From Pseudomonas serboccidentalis (GTDB taxonomy: Bacteria > Pseudomonadota > Gammaproteobacteria > Pseudomonadales > Pseudomonadaceae), in contig NZ_CP101655.1 of the NCBI RefSeq assembly GCF_028830055.1, positions 1,866,880 through 1,930,879 of the forward strand: a stretch of DNA of 64,000 nt. Direction: 5' to 3'. Positions 1 to 7,980 of the stretch are shown piece by piece. The position numbers were made by a program, and so were the translations under genes. Every line of letters begins with the position of its first letter. Position 1 is the stretch's first letter. The notes under the pieces were generated by a model that was not told the origin of the DNA, did no database searches, and saw nothing but the letters and a program-made list of their open reading frames with translations.

Positions 1-1
1 G

Positions 2-3000
2 GGGCCAACCGCAATTGCTTTGGGCATGACCCGGCAGATCAGCAACGAAATCGATGAATTCGTCACCCCGGCATTGCAGCAGGGCTTGCTCGGCCAGCCA
101 CTGGACCTGGCGACCATCAACCTGGCGCGCGGTCGGGATCTGGGGCTGCCTACCCTGAACCAGGCGCGGCAGCAGATCCACGATGCGTTGATCGCAGAAC
201 GGGCGTCACCGGCTGGCGCGCAGCACCACACCAACCTGATCGTCGATGGCCTGACGCCCTATACCAGCTGGAGCGACTTCGCCAACAACATGATTCACCC
301 CGAGTCGCTGGTGAACTTCATCGCGGCCTATTCGTTCGACGGTGATGTGGCGCACGCCCAGGCGATCATCGATGCCGATGCGACGGGCGTGACCACCAAC
401 TACGCCGGTGGCAGTGTGACGGCAGAGCAAGCGGCCTATTTCCTCTCCGGTGCGGCGGATCCCAACGGCAATCACGTGGCCGGTTATGACGGTTACAACG
501 CGATCGACCTATGGATCGGCGGTCTGGCGGAAAAGCACGTCTATACCGGGCAACTGGGGACCACCTTCAATGCGATCTTCGAGGATCAGATGGAACGGTT
601 GATGGACGGTGACCGTTTCTACTACCTGTTCCGCCTCGACCTCGGCTTGCCGGCGATGACCAACCTCAACGAGCAGGTGGTCACCGAGCAGTTCAAGGAC
701 ATCATCGAGCGCACCACCGACGCACGGCACCTGGCCGGGGATGTGTTTGGTTACGCCGACAGTTACATAGAGTTGAGCTACACCGACTCGGGCGCCAGTC
801 CGACCGCGTACAAGAGCGAGCACAAGTACGGCACGCTCATTGAAGCCAACCACATGGGTGTCTATTCGACCGGCGGCGTTGGTGGCATTGGCGGCAACGG
901 CTTGCTGGTGAGCCTGAGCAATCCGGAAACACACACCTCACAAACCTACATCCGTGACTATCGGCCGGATCAGGGCGAGAACCCCGACGGCACCGCAGCC
1001 GTGGGTTACAACTCCCACGAAGTGCTGGTCGGCACTGACTACAACGACTGGCTCGATGCGGGTGACGGCGACGATACGATCTACGGCGAAGGCGGCGACG
1101 ACATCCTCGATGGCAAGGCCGGTGCTGACCATATTTACGGCGGCGACGGCAATGACGTGATCTACGGTGGCGACATCGAAGACTTCCTTGATGGCGGCGA
1201 GGGTGACGACACCATTTATGCCGGGACCAGTGCCGGCGCCCTGGATGTGGTGATCGGCGGCAATGGCAATGACCACCTCTATGGCGAAGCCGGTATCGAC
1301 GAGTTGTACGGCGGCGCCGGTAACGATTACATCGATGCCGGTGGCGACACCGACCTGGTCCACGGCGGCGACGGCAACGACGAGATCTATGGCGGCGACG
1401 GCCCGGATATTCTGTTCGGTGAGGACGGCGATGACATCATTTCCGGCGGCTCCACCGGTGACCAGGAATTCGGCGGTGTCGGCGACGACATTTTGCTGCC
1501 GGGGCTCGGTGGTGCTCCCGGCCAGGGCGATGGCGACGAGGCCCTTGGCGATGTCGGTTTCGACATTGCCGCGTTCAGCGACGTGAACATCGCGCTGGAT
1601 GCAGCGGCGGATCTGAACAACCAGAACATCGTCGCCGCACCGGGTACCGGCGTGCTGTTCCAGCCGTTCAACGCCTTGCTCACCGACATTGAAGGGCTGA
1701 TCGGTTCACGCTTCAGTGACAGTCGGCCCAACAGCGCCTCGCCGGCCAATCCGACGGCCGGGTTGATCGGCAACGCTACCGAGAACTGGCTGATTGGCGG
1801 CAGCGGCGATGACGTTGCCCAAGGCAACGGCGGCAATGATGTGATCGTCGGCGACTCGATCAAACTTGCCGACCTCAATCACCTGCTCGCCAGCCAGGGC
1901 TTCGCCGAACACTTCACCGGCCTGCAAGCCAGTCGTCCGGGCTTCATTCTGGGCGACAATCATGCTGCACCCGGGACCGCCGATGGTGCAGCCGATGCCG
2001 CGATCCTCAGTGGCAACTTCGCCGATTACAGCATCACCAAGTTCACCGACACTCGTCCGGGGGGCGAGATGATCACGGCGTTCAAGGTCGTGGATCTGCG
2101 CGTGGGGGCCGCGAACGTCGACGGTACCGATATCGTGATCGGTGTCGAGAAACTGCGCTTCGCCGATCGCACGGTCAATCTGAGCATCACCAACCATCTG
2201 CCCACCGGTAATGTCGCGGTGTCCGGATTCGCCACCGCTCCCACCACGCCGAGCCGGCCAGTGCCGACGCAGTATCGGCTGACGGCCAACACCTCGGCGA
2301 TTCAGGATGCCGACGGCTTGCCCGGCCCCAGCGGGTTCTCCTATCAGTGGCAGGCGCTGGTGGGCGCTACGTGGCTGAACATCTCCGGCGCCAATGCCTC
2401 GACATTTGCTCCGACCTCGGCGCAGTTCGGTCAGCAAGTGCGAGTGCTGACCACCTACACCGACAACAGCGGCACCGTGGAGCAATTGACTTCGGATCCG
2501 ACGGAAGCGGTAGGGCGCTTCATCGAAGGCAGCAACTTCTTCAGCAATACCCTCAACGGCACCAACTATCAGGACATCCTGATGGGTTATTCGGGCAACG
2601 ACGTGCTCAATGGCGGCCTCGGATCGGATCTGCTGGATGGCGGCAGCGGCAGCGACATCATGCGGGGCAATGCCGGCAATGACATCTACGTGGTCGACGC
2701 CAATGGCGATGTGGTGCAAGAAAACCTCAATGAGGGCACCGACACGGTGACGTCGTCAGTCAGCTATACCCTGGGCGCCAACGTCGAGAACCTGACCTTG
2801 CTTGGCTCTAGCAACATCAACGGCACCGGGAACGGTCTGGACAACGTCATCACCGGCAACAGTGGCAACAACCAGCTCAGCGGGCTGGCGGGCAATGACA
2901 CGCTGTTCGGTGGCAGTGGCAACGACACGATGCTGGCGTCGCTCAACGATGGCAACGACCACTACGACGGCGGAACCGGCACTGACACTTATGATCTGTC

Positions 3001-3922
3001 CGCCACGTCGGCGGCGGCCACGGTGGATTTGCAGGCAGGCACCTCCACCAGCACCCAGACCGGTAGCGACACCTTGACCGGCATCGAAAACATCAACGGC
3101 GGTTCCGGCAACGATCACATTCAGGGCGATGGCGCCAGCAACCTGTTGCAAGGTCAGGGTGGCAATGACTGGCTGGATGGCGGTAGCGGTAGCGATACCC
3201 TGGTGGGCGGCCAAGGGCTGGACGGCGTGTTCGGCGGACTGGGGAATGACACCCTGCGGGCGTCGGTCAACGACGGCAATGACACCTACGATGGCGGTGG
3301 CGATGTCGATACCTATGACCTGTCGGCGACCTCCTCCAGCGCCACGGTCAACCTGGCGACAGGTCTGGCGAGCAGTTCGCAGACCGGTGCCGATACGTTG
3401 ATCAATGTCGAGAATGTGATCGGTGGTAGCGGTGCCAATACCTTGACCGGCGATGGTGGCAGCAACGTGCTGACCGGGCAGGGCAGCACGGACACACTCG
3501 CCGGTGGAGGCGGTAACGACACCCTCGAAGGGGGCGGAAATCGCGACATCTTGTCCGGCGGCGCGGGCAATGATCTGTTCGTTTTTTCTGCCACGGGCGA
3601 CTCGGGCACGTCAACGTTGACGCGAGATGTCATCAATGACTTCACCCATGGCCAGGATCACATCGATCTGTCGTTGATCGATGCGCGGACTTCCGGAGCG
3701 GGTTCTGCCGGCAATCAGGACTTTACGTTCCTCGGCGAGTGGAATGGCGTGGGTACCGAGTTCAACAATCAGGCGCAGCTCAAGTATCACTTCGTGAACG
3801 TTGGCGGCGTGGATCACACTTACGTGGAGGGCAATGTCAATTCAGGATCGAGTGCAGATATTCAGATCGATCTGGTGGGGCATGTCGCGTTGACAGCAAG
3901 TGACTTTGTCGGCGTGGTTTGA
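2..3922 (+). CDS. RTX-type secreted heme peroxidase, 3' part (5' end outside window)
   Basis: The frame is open from the first bases, so the gene starts upstream. The first ~300 residues are the end of an animal-type heme peroxidase domain: INLARGRDLGLPTLNQAR matches the family RGRDHGLP motif, with Leu in place of the usual His. Then come several blocks of GGxGxDxLx calcium-binding nonapeptides (about 1030-1500, 2560-2680, 2840-2960, 3100-3260, 3420-3580), an Ig/cadherin-like stretch (~2180-2510), and a serralysin-like C-terminal domain with DFTHGQDHIDLS. This layout is typical of calcium-dependent exoproteins exported by type I secretion. No type I exporter genes are in the window. It converges on the radical-SAM gene. 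The family call is firm; the substrate of the peroxidase is unknown. Confidence 0.88.
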   Translation, partial: GPTAIALGMTRQISNEIDEFVTPALQQGLLGQPLDLATINLARGRDLGLPTLNQARQQIHDALIAERASPAGAQHHTNLIVDGLTPYTSWSDFANNMIHPESLVNFIAAYSFDGDVAHAQAIIDADATGVTTNYAGGSVTAEQAAYFLSGAADPNGNHVAGYDGYNAIDLWIGGLAEKHVYTGQLGTTFNAIFEDQMERLMDGDRFYYLFRLDLGLPAMTNLNEQVVTEQFKDIIERTTDARHLAGDVFGYADSYIELSYTDSGASPTAYKSEHKYGTLIEANHMGVYSTGGVGGIGGNGLLVSLSNPETHTSQTYIRDYRPDQGENPDGTAAVGYNSHEVLVGTDYNDWLDAGDGDDTIYGEGGDDILDGKAGADHIYGGDGNDVIYGGDIEDFLDGGEGDDTIYAGTSAGALDVVIGGNGNDHLYGEAGIDELYGGAGNDYIDAGGDTDLVHGGDGNDEIYGGDGPDILFGEDGDDIISGGSTGDQEFGGVGDDILLPGLGGAPGQGDGDEALGDVGFDIAAFSDVNIALDAAADLNNQNIVAAPGTGVLFQPFNALLTDIEGLIGSRFSDSRPNSASPANPTAGLIGNATENWLIGGSGDDVAQGNGGNDVIVGDSIKLADLNHLLASQGFAEHFTGLQASRPGFILGDNHAAPGTADGAADAAILSGNFADYSITKFTDTRPGGEMITAFKVVDLRVGAANVDGTDIVIGVEKLRFADRTVNLSITNHLPTGNVAVSGFATAPTTPSRPVPTQYRLTANTSAIQDADGLPGPSGFSYQWQALVGATWLNISGANASTFAPTSAQFGQQVRVLTTYTDNSGTVEQLTSDPTEAVGRFIEGSNFFSNTLNGTNYQDILMGYSGNDVLNGGLGSDLLDGGSGSDIMRGNAGNDIYVVDANGDVVQENLNEGTDTVTSSVSYTLGANVENLTLLGSSNINGTGNGLDNVITGNSGNNQLSGLAGNDTLFGGSGNDTMLASLNDGNDHYDGGTGTDTYDLSATSAAATVDLQAGTSTSTQTGSDTLTGIENINGGSGNDHIQGDGASNLLQGQGGNDWLDGGSGSDTLVGGQGLDGVFGGLGNDTLRASVNDGNDTYDGGGDVDTYDLSATSSSATVNLATGLASSSQTGADTLINVENVIGGSGANTLTGDGGSNVLTGQGSTDTLAGGGGNDTLEGGGNRDILSGGAGNDLFVFSATGDSGTSTLTRDVINDFTHGQDHIDLSLIDARTSGAGSAGNQDFTFLGEWNGVGTEFNNQAQLKYHFVNVGGVDHTYVEGNVNSGSSADIQIDLVGHVALTASDFVGVV
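2921..3568 (+). repeat. tandem 108-codon duplication inside the RTX gene
   Basis: Two copies of a 324-bp module lie back to back. Matching landmarks are offset by exactly 324 bp: GNDT at 2921/3245, DTYDLSATS at 2984/3308, and the (N)VEN/GIEN position at 3086/3410. Each module carries an RTX block and a TYDLSATS beta-strand segment. The copies have diverged in sequence, so the duplication is not very recent. Confidence 0.8.
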
Positions 3923-3934
3923 TTCAACAATGAG

Positions 3935-3969
3935 AAAAAAGGCGCCCATTTCAGGAGATGGGCGCCTTT
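3935..3969. terminator. bidirectional terminator between convergent genes
   Basis: Nine-base-pair perfect stem (GGCGCCCAT / ATGGGCGCC) with an eight-base loop, A-rich on the left and T-rich on the right, so it can end transcripts from both the RTX gene and the radical-SAM gene. Confidence 0.85.
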
Positions 3970-4011
3970 GTTGCACACGCCTCGTTGCCGTCCGTTCTGC
4001 TGCAAGAGATC

Positions 4012-5475
4012 TCAGTTCAAGCGACTCGGCGCGATGCCCAGCAGCCCGGTCAGCGTGTTCATGATCGCCTGCTGCCGCGCTCGATTGGCCTGGTGTTCGG
4101 CTTCGGCGGCGGCGACATCGGCGTTGCAATGTGGACAGATCACCTCGTGCGGATAGATGTACTGCAAGCAGCTGCGGCACAGGCTCAGTTGCGGGGCGAT
4201 CCGGCCTTGCTCCGGCGATTGCTGGCCCTGATTGATCCACGCCAGTTTGACCACCTGACCGCTGTCACTGACGCTGCTGACCTTTTCGCCGGTGTCGATG
4301 CGTTCGGTGATCAGGTCGAAGCGGCCGACCGCGAACGACTTCTGCGCCGCTTCCTCGACCTTGACGATGCGCTCGCGCAGCCCACGCTTTTGCAGCTCCA
4401 GCGTGCGGTAATGGCAGTAGGGGTTGTTGCCGGGTTTGCCGAGCAGCGAATGCGAGGTCCAGGTGCAACCGCCGCGACACACGTCGTTGTAATAACAGCC
4501 ACGGCAGTAACCCCACATGTCATCCACCGAGCGCAGGCGGCCGAAATGCATGCCTTCGCTGTAGTGCCAGATGTCGTGCAGGCTCATGTTGCGCACGTTG
4601 CCCCCGGAGAACCCGACGGTCGCCAGTGACGGGCAGCCTTTGACCGTGCCGTCGGCTTCCAGCGCCAGAACCGTCTGGCCGGCGGCGCAACCGGTCCAGT
4701 GCACGCGTTCGTCACCGAAGCCGCGCCACAGGTGTTCATACGGGCCGTAATAACCGATGTTGTTGCCGACGTTCATCAGCAGGCCACGGTCGACACCTTC
4801 ACGATACAGGCGTGCCAGCAACGGCATGACGTCCAGCAGTTGATAGGGTTGCAGCAGCAACTCCGGGTGATCCACCGCGTTGCCCATGGCGACGGTGATC
4901 TGGATCTGCCAGTGCGTGGCGCCGAGTTCGATGATGGTGTCCATCAGTGCCGGCAAGTCCGGCAGTGTGGCGGCGCCGATCTGGGTGTTGACGCTCACCG
5001 CCAGTCCTGAGGCCTTGGCCCGGCGCAGGGTGTCTACAGCCTTGTCGAACGAGCCGGGGACGTTGCGCACCGCGTCATGCAGCGGGGCGAGGCCGTCGAG
5101 GGAAATGCCCACGCCGTCGAGCCCGGCATCTATCGCCGCCTGCATCTTCGCCGGGGTCAGGTTGCGTCCGCCGGTCTGGATCGCGCAGTACATGCCGTGG
5201 TCGTGAATGGCCTTGATCAGTTGCGTCCAGTCCTTGCGCAGATAGGCTTCGCCGCCGATCAGGGTGATCTCGCGGGTGCCGAGCGCGGCCAGCGAGTCGA
5301 TGACGTCCAGGCACTCGCGGGTATTGAGTTCGTCAGGCCGTCGATGCCCTGCGCGGGAGCCGCAATGCAGGCATTTCAGGTCGCAGGCCAAGGTGATCTC
5401 CCAGACTACGTGCACCGGCACGTAGCGTTTGAGATCGTTGTCGCTGAGGTAACGGGCAGGGCGCACGTCTGACAT
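4012..5475 (-). CDS. SPASM-domain radical SAM peptide maturase (GDL-peptide associated)
   Basis: A 487-residue protein. The radical-SAM cluster motif is CDLKCLHC (C31, C35, C38), and the SAM-binding GGE motif is at ~74-76. The SPASM region has cysteines at 263, 281, 324, 327, 333, 337 and 354, expected to bind auxiliary Fe-S clusters. Residues ~360-487 form an extra tail with CRSC (433-436) and CPHC (447-450), which looks like a zinc ribbon. SPASM enzymes usually modify ribosomally made peptides (thioethers, C-C links, epimers). It is last in a minus-strand run behind three GDL-tail proteins, its probable substrates. As I recall, public annotation uses a name like GDL motif peptide-associated maturase for such proteins; the reaction is not known to me. 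Confidence 0.87.
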   Translation of the reverse strand: MSDVRPARYLSDNDLKRYVPVHVVWEITLACDLKCLHCGSRAGHRRPDELNTRECLDVIDSLAALGTREITLIGGEAYLRKDWTQLIKAIHDHGMYCAIQTGGRNLTPAKMQAAIDAGLDGVGISLDGLAPLHDAVRNVPGSFDKAVDTLRRAKASGLAVSVNTQIGAATLPDLPALMDTIIELGATHWQIQITVAMGNAVDHPELLLQPYQLLDVMPLLARLYREGVDRGLLMNVGNNIGYYGPYEHLWRGFGDERVHWTGCAAGQTVLALEADGTVKGCPSLATVGFSGGNVRNMSLHDIWHYSEGMHFGRLRSVDDMWGYCRGCYYNDVCRGGCTWTSHSLLGKPGNNPYCHYRTLELQKRGLRERIVKVEEAAQKSFAVGRFDLITERIDTGEKVSSVSDSGQVVKLAWINQGQQSPEQGRIAPQLSLCRSCLQYIYPHEVICPHCNADVAAAEAEHQANRARQQAIMNTLTGLLGIAPSRLN

Positions 5476-5527
5476 GGGAAATCCTTGCGCACAGTTCTGT
5501 GCGCGCTACGAATGGATTGACCGCGGT

Positions 5528-5571
5528 TGAAAAGCCCCGGGTGAGATCCGTTGCGATCTCTCCCGGGGCTT
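5528..5571 (-). terminator. terminator/attenuator inside the GDL operon
   Basis: Seventeen-bp stem with one mismatch (5532-5548 with 5555-5571) around a six-base loop, followed on the minus strand by four T. The plus-strand side has only two T, so it acts on minus-strand transcripts. It lies between the last GDL-tail gene and the maturase gene and should let only part of the transcription through to the maturase. Confidence 0.75.
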
Positions 5572-5576
5572 GCCGG

Positions 5577-6155
5577 CTAGCGCGCTTCCAGTCGCGCGAT
5601 TTCCGCTTTCAAATGCTCAAGAGCGCTACGCAAGGCGCCTTCGTGCGCCACTTGTTGCTCGGCCTGTTGCACCACGGTTTTGAGCTGCGCCAGATCGCCG
5701 CTGGTCTGCGCCTGCTGCACGGCCACGGCGTACAGTGGCTGCGGGTGTGGCCCCGGATGCGGTTGCTCGCTGGGTGCCTGATGCACCGCGACATGCTTCA
5801 CTTCGTGCCACTGGCCCTGTTCTTCATAGCGATAATCGACAAAACCGCTGTCCCAGTCGCTGCCCAGAATGCCTCTGAGGTGGAACGTCTGGGCGATTTG
5901 GCTGGGCGGGCGGCTCGGGCCGCCGTCGAGGGTGAGGATGATGTGGTTCTCGACATTGGCAGTCAGTTTGGATTCGGAAAAACTGCCCCAGACCGGTTCC
6001 CGGTAATTGACCGTCGGCCAGGTGGCCTGGAACACACTGGCAATCCCGCTGACACGTTTGTGCGCAGTATCGACCAGCAGATCAAGGGTCAGGACCGGTG
6101 CACCGAGCAGTGCATTGCTGATGCTCAGACGGGTGTGAAAAAGTCCAATCGACAT
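5577..6155 (-). CDS. DUF1842/DUF1843-like protein with C-terminal GDL tail (B)
   Basis: A 192-residue protein without signal peptide or membrane segment. Residues ~1-125 form a beta-rich body (DUF1842-like) with WGSF and WHEVKHV motifs shared with its upstream paralogue. A Pro/His-rich linker (~128-140, QPHPGPHPQP) leads to the tail LYAVAVQQAQTSGDLAQLK (GDL at 153-155), then a charged helix to the end. The start is supported by AGGGAG nine bases upstream of ATG. It lies 42 bp downstream of paralogue A and about 100 bp, including a hairpin, before the radical-SAM gene. It is probably a substrate or a carrier of the modified tail. Function unknown. Confidence 0.8.
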   Translation of the reverse strand: MSIGLFHTRLSISNALLGAPVLTLDLLVDTAHKRVSGIASVFQATWPTVNYREPVWGSFSESKLTANVENHIILTLDGGPSRPPSQIAQTFHLRGILGSDWDSGFVDYRYEEQGQWHEVKHVAVHQAPSEQPHPGPHPQPLYAVAVQQAQTSGDLAQLKTVVQQAEQQVAHEGALRSALEHLKAEIARLEAR

Positions 6156-6197
6156 GGTGCTACTCCCTAAAGTGAATGGCGGATCAAGTGGCCTGAC

Positions 6198-6818
6198 TCA
6201 GCGGCTCTGCAGCCGGCTGACTTCTTTCTTCGCCGCTTCCAGTGCGCTCTGCAGTTGCGGTTGTTGGTCGAGTTGCTGCTGCGCGAGTTTGGCCAGATTT
6301 TTCATCTGCGCCAGGTCACCGCTGGCGATCGCACTTTGGATCGGCGCGGCGTACAGCGGCAGGATCGGTGGGTGCGGACTGATCACCGGGCCCGGGTGGT
6401 ACGGTGAAGGCAGCGACTCCTGCAGATGCGCCGGGGCGTTGTTGACCTCGTGCCAGCGTTGACCATCGAAATAGCGATAGTTGGCGACGCCTTCGCGCCA
6501 GTCGGTGCCGACTACCAGACGCACATCGAAGTTATCGATGGAGTTGGAGCCCGGCCCGCCGTGATTGCCTTGGGCGGTCACGAGGATTTTGCTGACCCCG
6601 GGCGACATCACGGTGAGGTAGGTGTACTCACCCCAGACGTCTGAATGCACGTCGAGTGGCGGGTTGGTTGCCTGGGTGATCACGGCGGTGCCGTTGACTT
6701 TCGCATTCGGCGTCGAGACCAGCAGGTGCAGGGCCAGCGACTGCGCCCCGGGCGCGCCGGTGCCGATGCGATAGCTCACCGGGAACAAACCGACATTTTG
6801 CTGAGTAGAACCGGACAT
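6198..6818 (-). CDS. DUF1842/DUF1843-like protein with C-terminal GDL tail (A)
   Basis: A 206-residue protein paralogous to the next gene. The body (1-130) shares the shape LFPVSYRIG...VWGEYTYL...WHEVNN. A Pro-rich linker (~137-155) precedes the tail LYAAPIQSAIASGDLAQMK (GDL at 167-169) and a Lys/Arg-ended helix. The start chosen at 6818 has GGAGG close upstream; a longer frame to 6902 adds 28 residues without a better start. There is no export signal. Neighbours are the 61-residue GDL protein upstream and the second paralogue downstream, all on the same strand. Family names DUF1842 and DUF1843 are from memory of the Pfam families, whose function is undescribed. Confidence 0.8.
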   Translation of the reverse strand: MSGSTQQNVGLFPVSYRIGTGAPGAQSLALHLLVSTPNAKVNGTAVITQATNPPLDVHSDVWGEYTYLTVMSPGVSKILVTAQGNHGGPGSNSIDNFDVRLVVGTDWREGVANYRYFDGQRWHEVNNAPAHLQESLPSPYHPGPVISPHPPILPLYAAPIQSAIASGDLAQMKNLAKLAQQQLDQQPQLQSALEAAKKEVSRLQSR

Positions 6819-6852
6819 GTTGATTGCCTCCATTGCAATGTGATTGATGGCT

Positions 6853-7038
6853 TCAGGGCTTTTCGTGCCTGGAAATTTCCCTGGCCAGTTCTTCGTACGC
6901 ATCCTTCAGGTCTTGCGCTTCAGGTTTACGGGTGTCGCGCTGTTGCAACAACGTCTTCATGTGCTGCACATCGCCTTGCTTGATTGCGCCTTGAATGGCG
7001 ACGCCATAAGGCGGGATGTTGGCCGTTGAACGGGACAT
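6853..7038 (-). CDS. small stand-alone GDL-tail protein (DUF1843-like)
   Basis: A 61-residue protein that is essentially only the GDL tail: YGVAIQGAIKQGDVQHMKTL, with GDV at 22-24 in place of GDL, then a charged helix ending SRHEKP. The ATG at 7038 has GAGG about 11 bases upstream. The same frame stays open upstream to 7308 with no ATG or GTG (one TTG at 7137), so a longer product or a frameshifted longer gene is possible. It is first of the three clear GDL genes and is the best candidate for a free precursor peptide of the radical-SAM enzyme. Confidence 0.72.
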   Translation of the reverse strand: MSRSTANIPPYGVAIQGAIKQGDVQHMKTLLQQRDTRKPEAQDLKDAYEELAREISRHEKP

Positions 7039-7222
7039 ATCGAGGGTTTCCTCATCCGTGCTGCAAATCCGCCCCCCGATGAAAAGGGGCGCCTTACCTG
7101 ACAGACAGGCCGCCTCTGCCTGCTGGAACCCCGGCAAGCGAGCAACCTGATCCGTCGGGATCTGATCGAAGGGTGTTTTCAGTTCGCGCAGCGCCGGCGC
7201 ATGGAGGCCGGCGCCCGTGTCC
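7039..7222 (-). other. open frame upstream of the small GDL gene, possible 5' extension
   Basis: In frame with the 61-residue GDL protein, the stretch to 7308 has no stop codon and a coding-like composition (it reads for example PFDQIPTDQVARLPGFQQ). It has no good start of its own. Shifted by one base, it would join the 29-codon frame at 7223-7312, which does have a start and ribosome site. Either a frameshift has broken one longer gene, or the openness is chance in GC-rich DNA. Confidence 0.35.
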
Positions 7223-7312
7223 TCAGCCGAACCCGCCGGGCTGGACTTCGGGAGCGTCGCGAGTGGCCTGCCGCAGTGGCAGACGTGGGGAATTGACCGG
7301 TACGTTGTTCAT
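7223..7312 (-). CDS. possible 29-residue peptide, first in the GDL cluster
   Basis: Short frame MNNVPVNSPRLPLRQATR... ending PGGFG, with AAGGA seven bases before the ATG, on the same strand and ~185 bp upstream of the small GDL gene. It could be a real short peptide, or the 5' end of a longer GDL gene broken by a frameshift near 7225-7245. No homologue is recognised. Confidence 0.3.
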   Translation of the reverse strand: MNNVPVNSPRLPLRQATRDAPEVQPGGFG

Positions 7313-7708
7313 CTTTCTGTCCTTGAGAGAACACAACGAAACGCAGGGATCAGTTGCGCGCTCGGCAAGAGCGCAGGAGAACCGCAAGCACAAAAACCAT
7401 CCCTGATTTCTTTTCCAGTGCCGCGACGGGCGAGCGCGTGACCGCCGCTCGCGGGTCGCTGGCATATAGCCAGCCACGCAACCCTAGATCCGATTTCGCG
7501 GCCCTGCCAGACAAAGCGCCGAACGGTCGTGGGCGGGACATTGGCGGGTAGCAGGAAGTATCCGCCCAAGGCTTTCAAGCCATTGAGCGGACACAGGTAT
7601 TTGTATGGACGAGACGGGGGCAGGGCAGCGCACACCGGATGGACTCATTGGCAATAAGCAACCCACCCGTTGGGCATATTCGCGCGGCGCTGCTCTGTAG
7701 TCAGTGGA
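7313..7708. other. gene-free stretch, probable promoter region of the GDL cluster
   Basis: About 400 bases without a convincing gene on either strand. It contains short GC-rich inverted repeats (for example CTGGC-ATATA-GCCAG near 7460) but no promoter I can define. The promoter for the minus-strand GDL operon should lie here. Confidence 0.4.
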
Positions 7709-7939
7709 CTAATTACCGTCGGCGACCTTGCGTTCGATCGCATCGGTCTTACGCTTGAGTTCCTCGGCCTCTTGTTCCTTGGTGCGGATCGAGGTTGGGG
7801 TAATCACCTCGTCCACGGCTTTGGTGTCATCGTCGCTGTCTTGCAGATCCCGGCGAACCACGTCGACCGGTTTGCCCGAGGAATCGAGCGGTGGCGCGTC
7901 ATGAGGGATTGCAGGCTTGATATCGTCGGTGCTTTTCAT
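7709..7939 (-). CDS. small acidic hypothetical protein
   Basis: A 76-residue, highly charged protein rich in Asp, Glu and Lys, with no signal peptide, cysteine or membrane segment, probably largely disordered with a short C-terminal helix (KEQEAEELKRKTDAIERKV). A strong ribosome site (GGAGG) precedes the ATG at 7939. It is divergent from the LprI-like gene at 7981 with only ~40 bases between. Function not recognised. Confidence 0.65.
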   Translation of the reverse strand: MKSTDDIKPAIPHDAPPLDSSGKPVDVVRRDLQDSDDDTKAVDEVITPTSIRTKEQEAEELKRKTDAIERKVADGN

Positions 7940-7980
7940 TACTCATACCTCCATTGACTTACAACGTTGGATACGACGAC

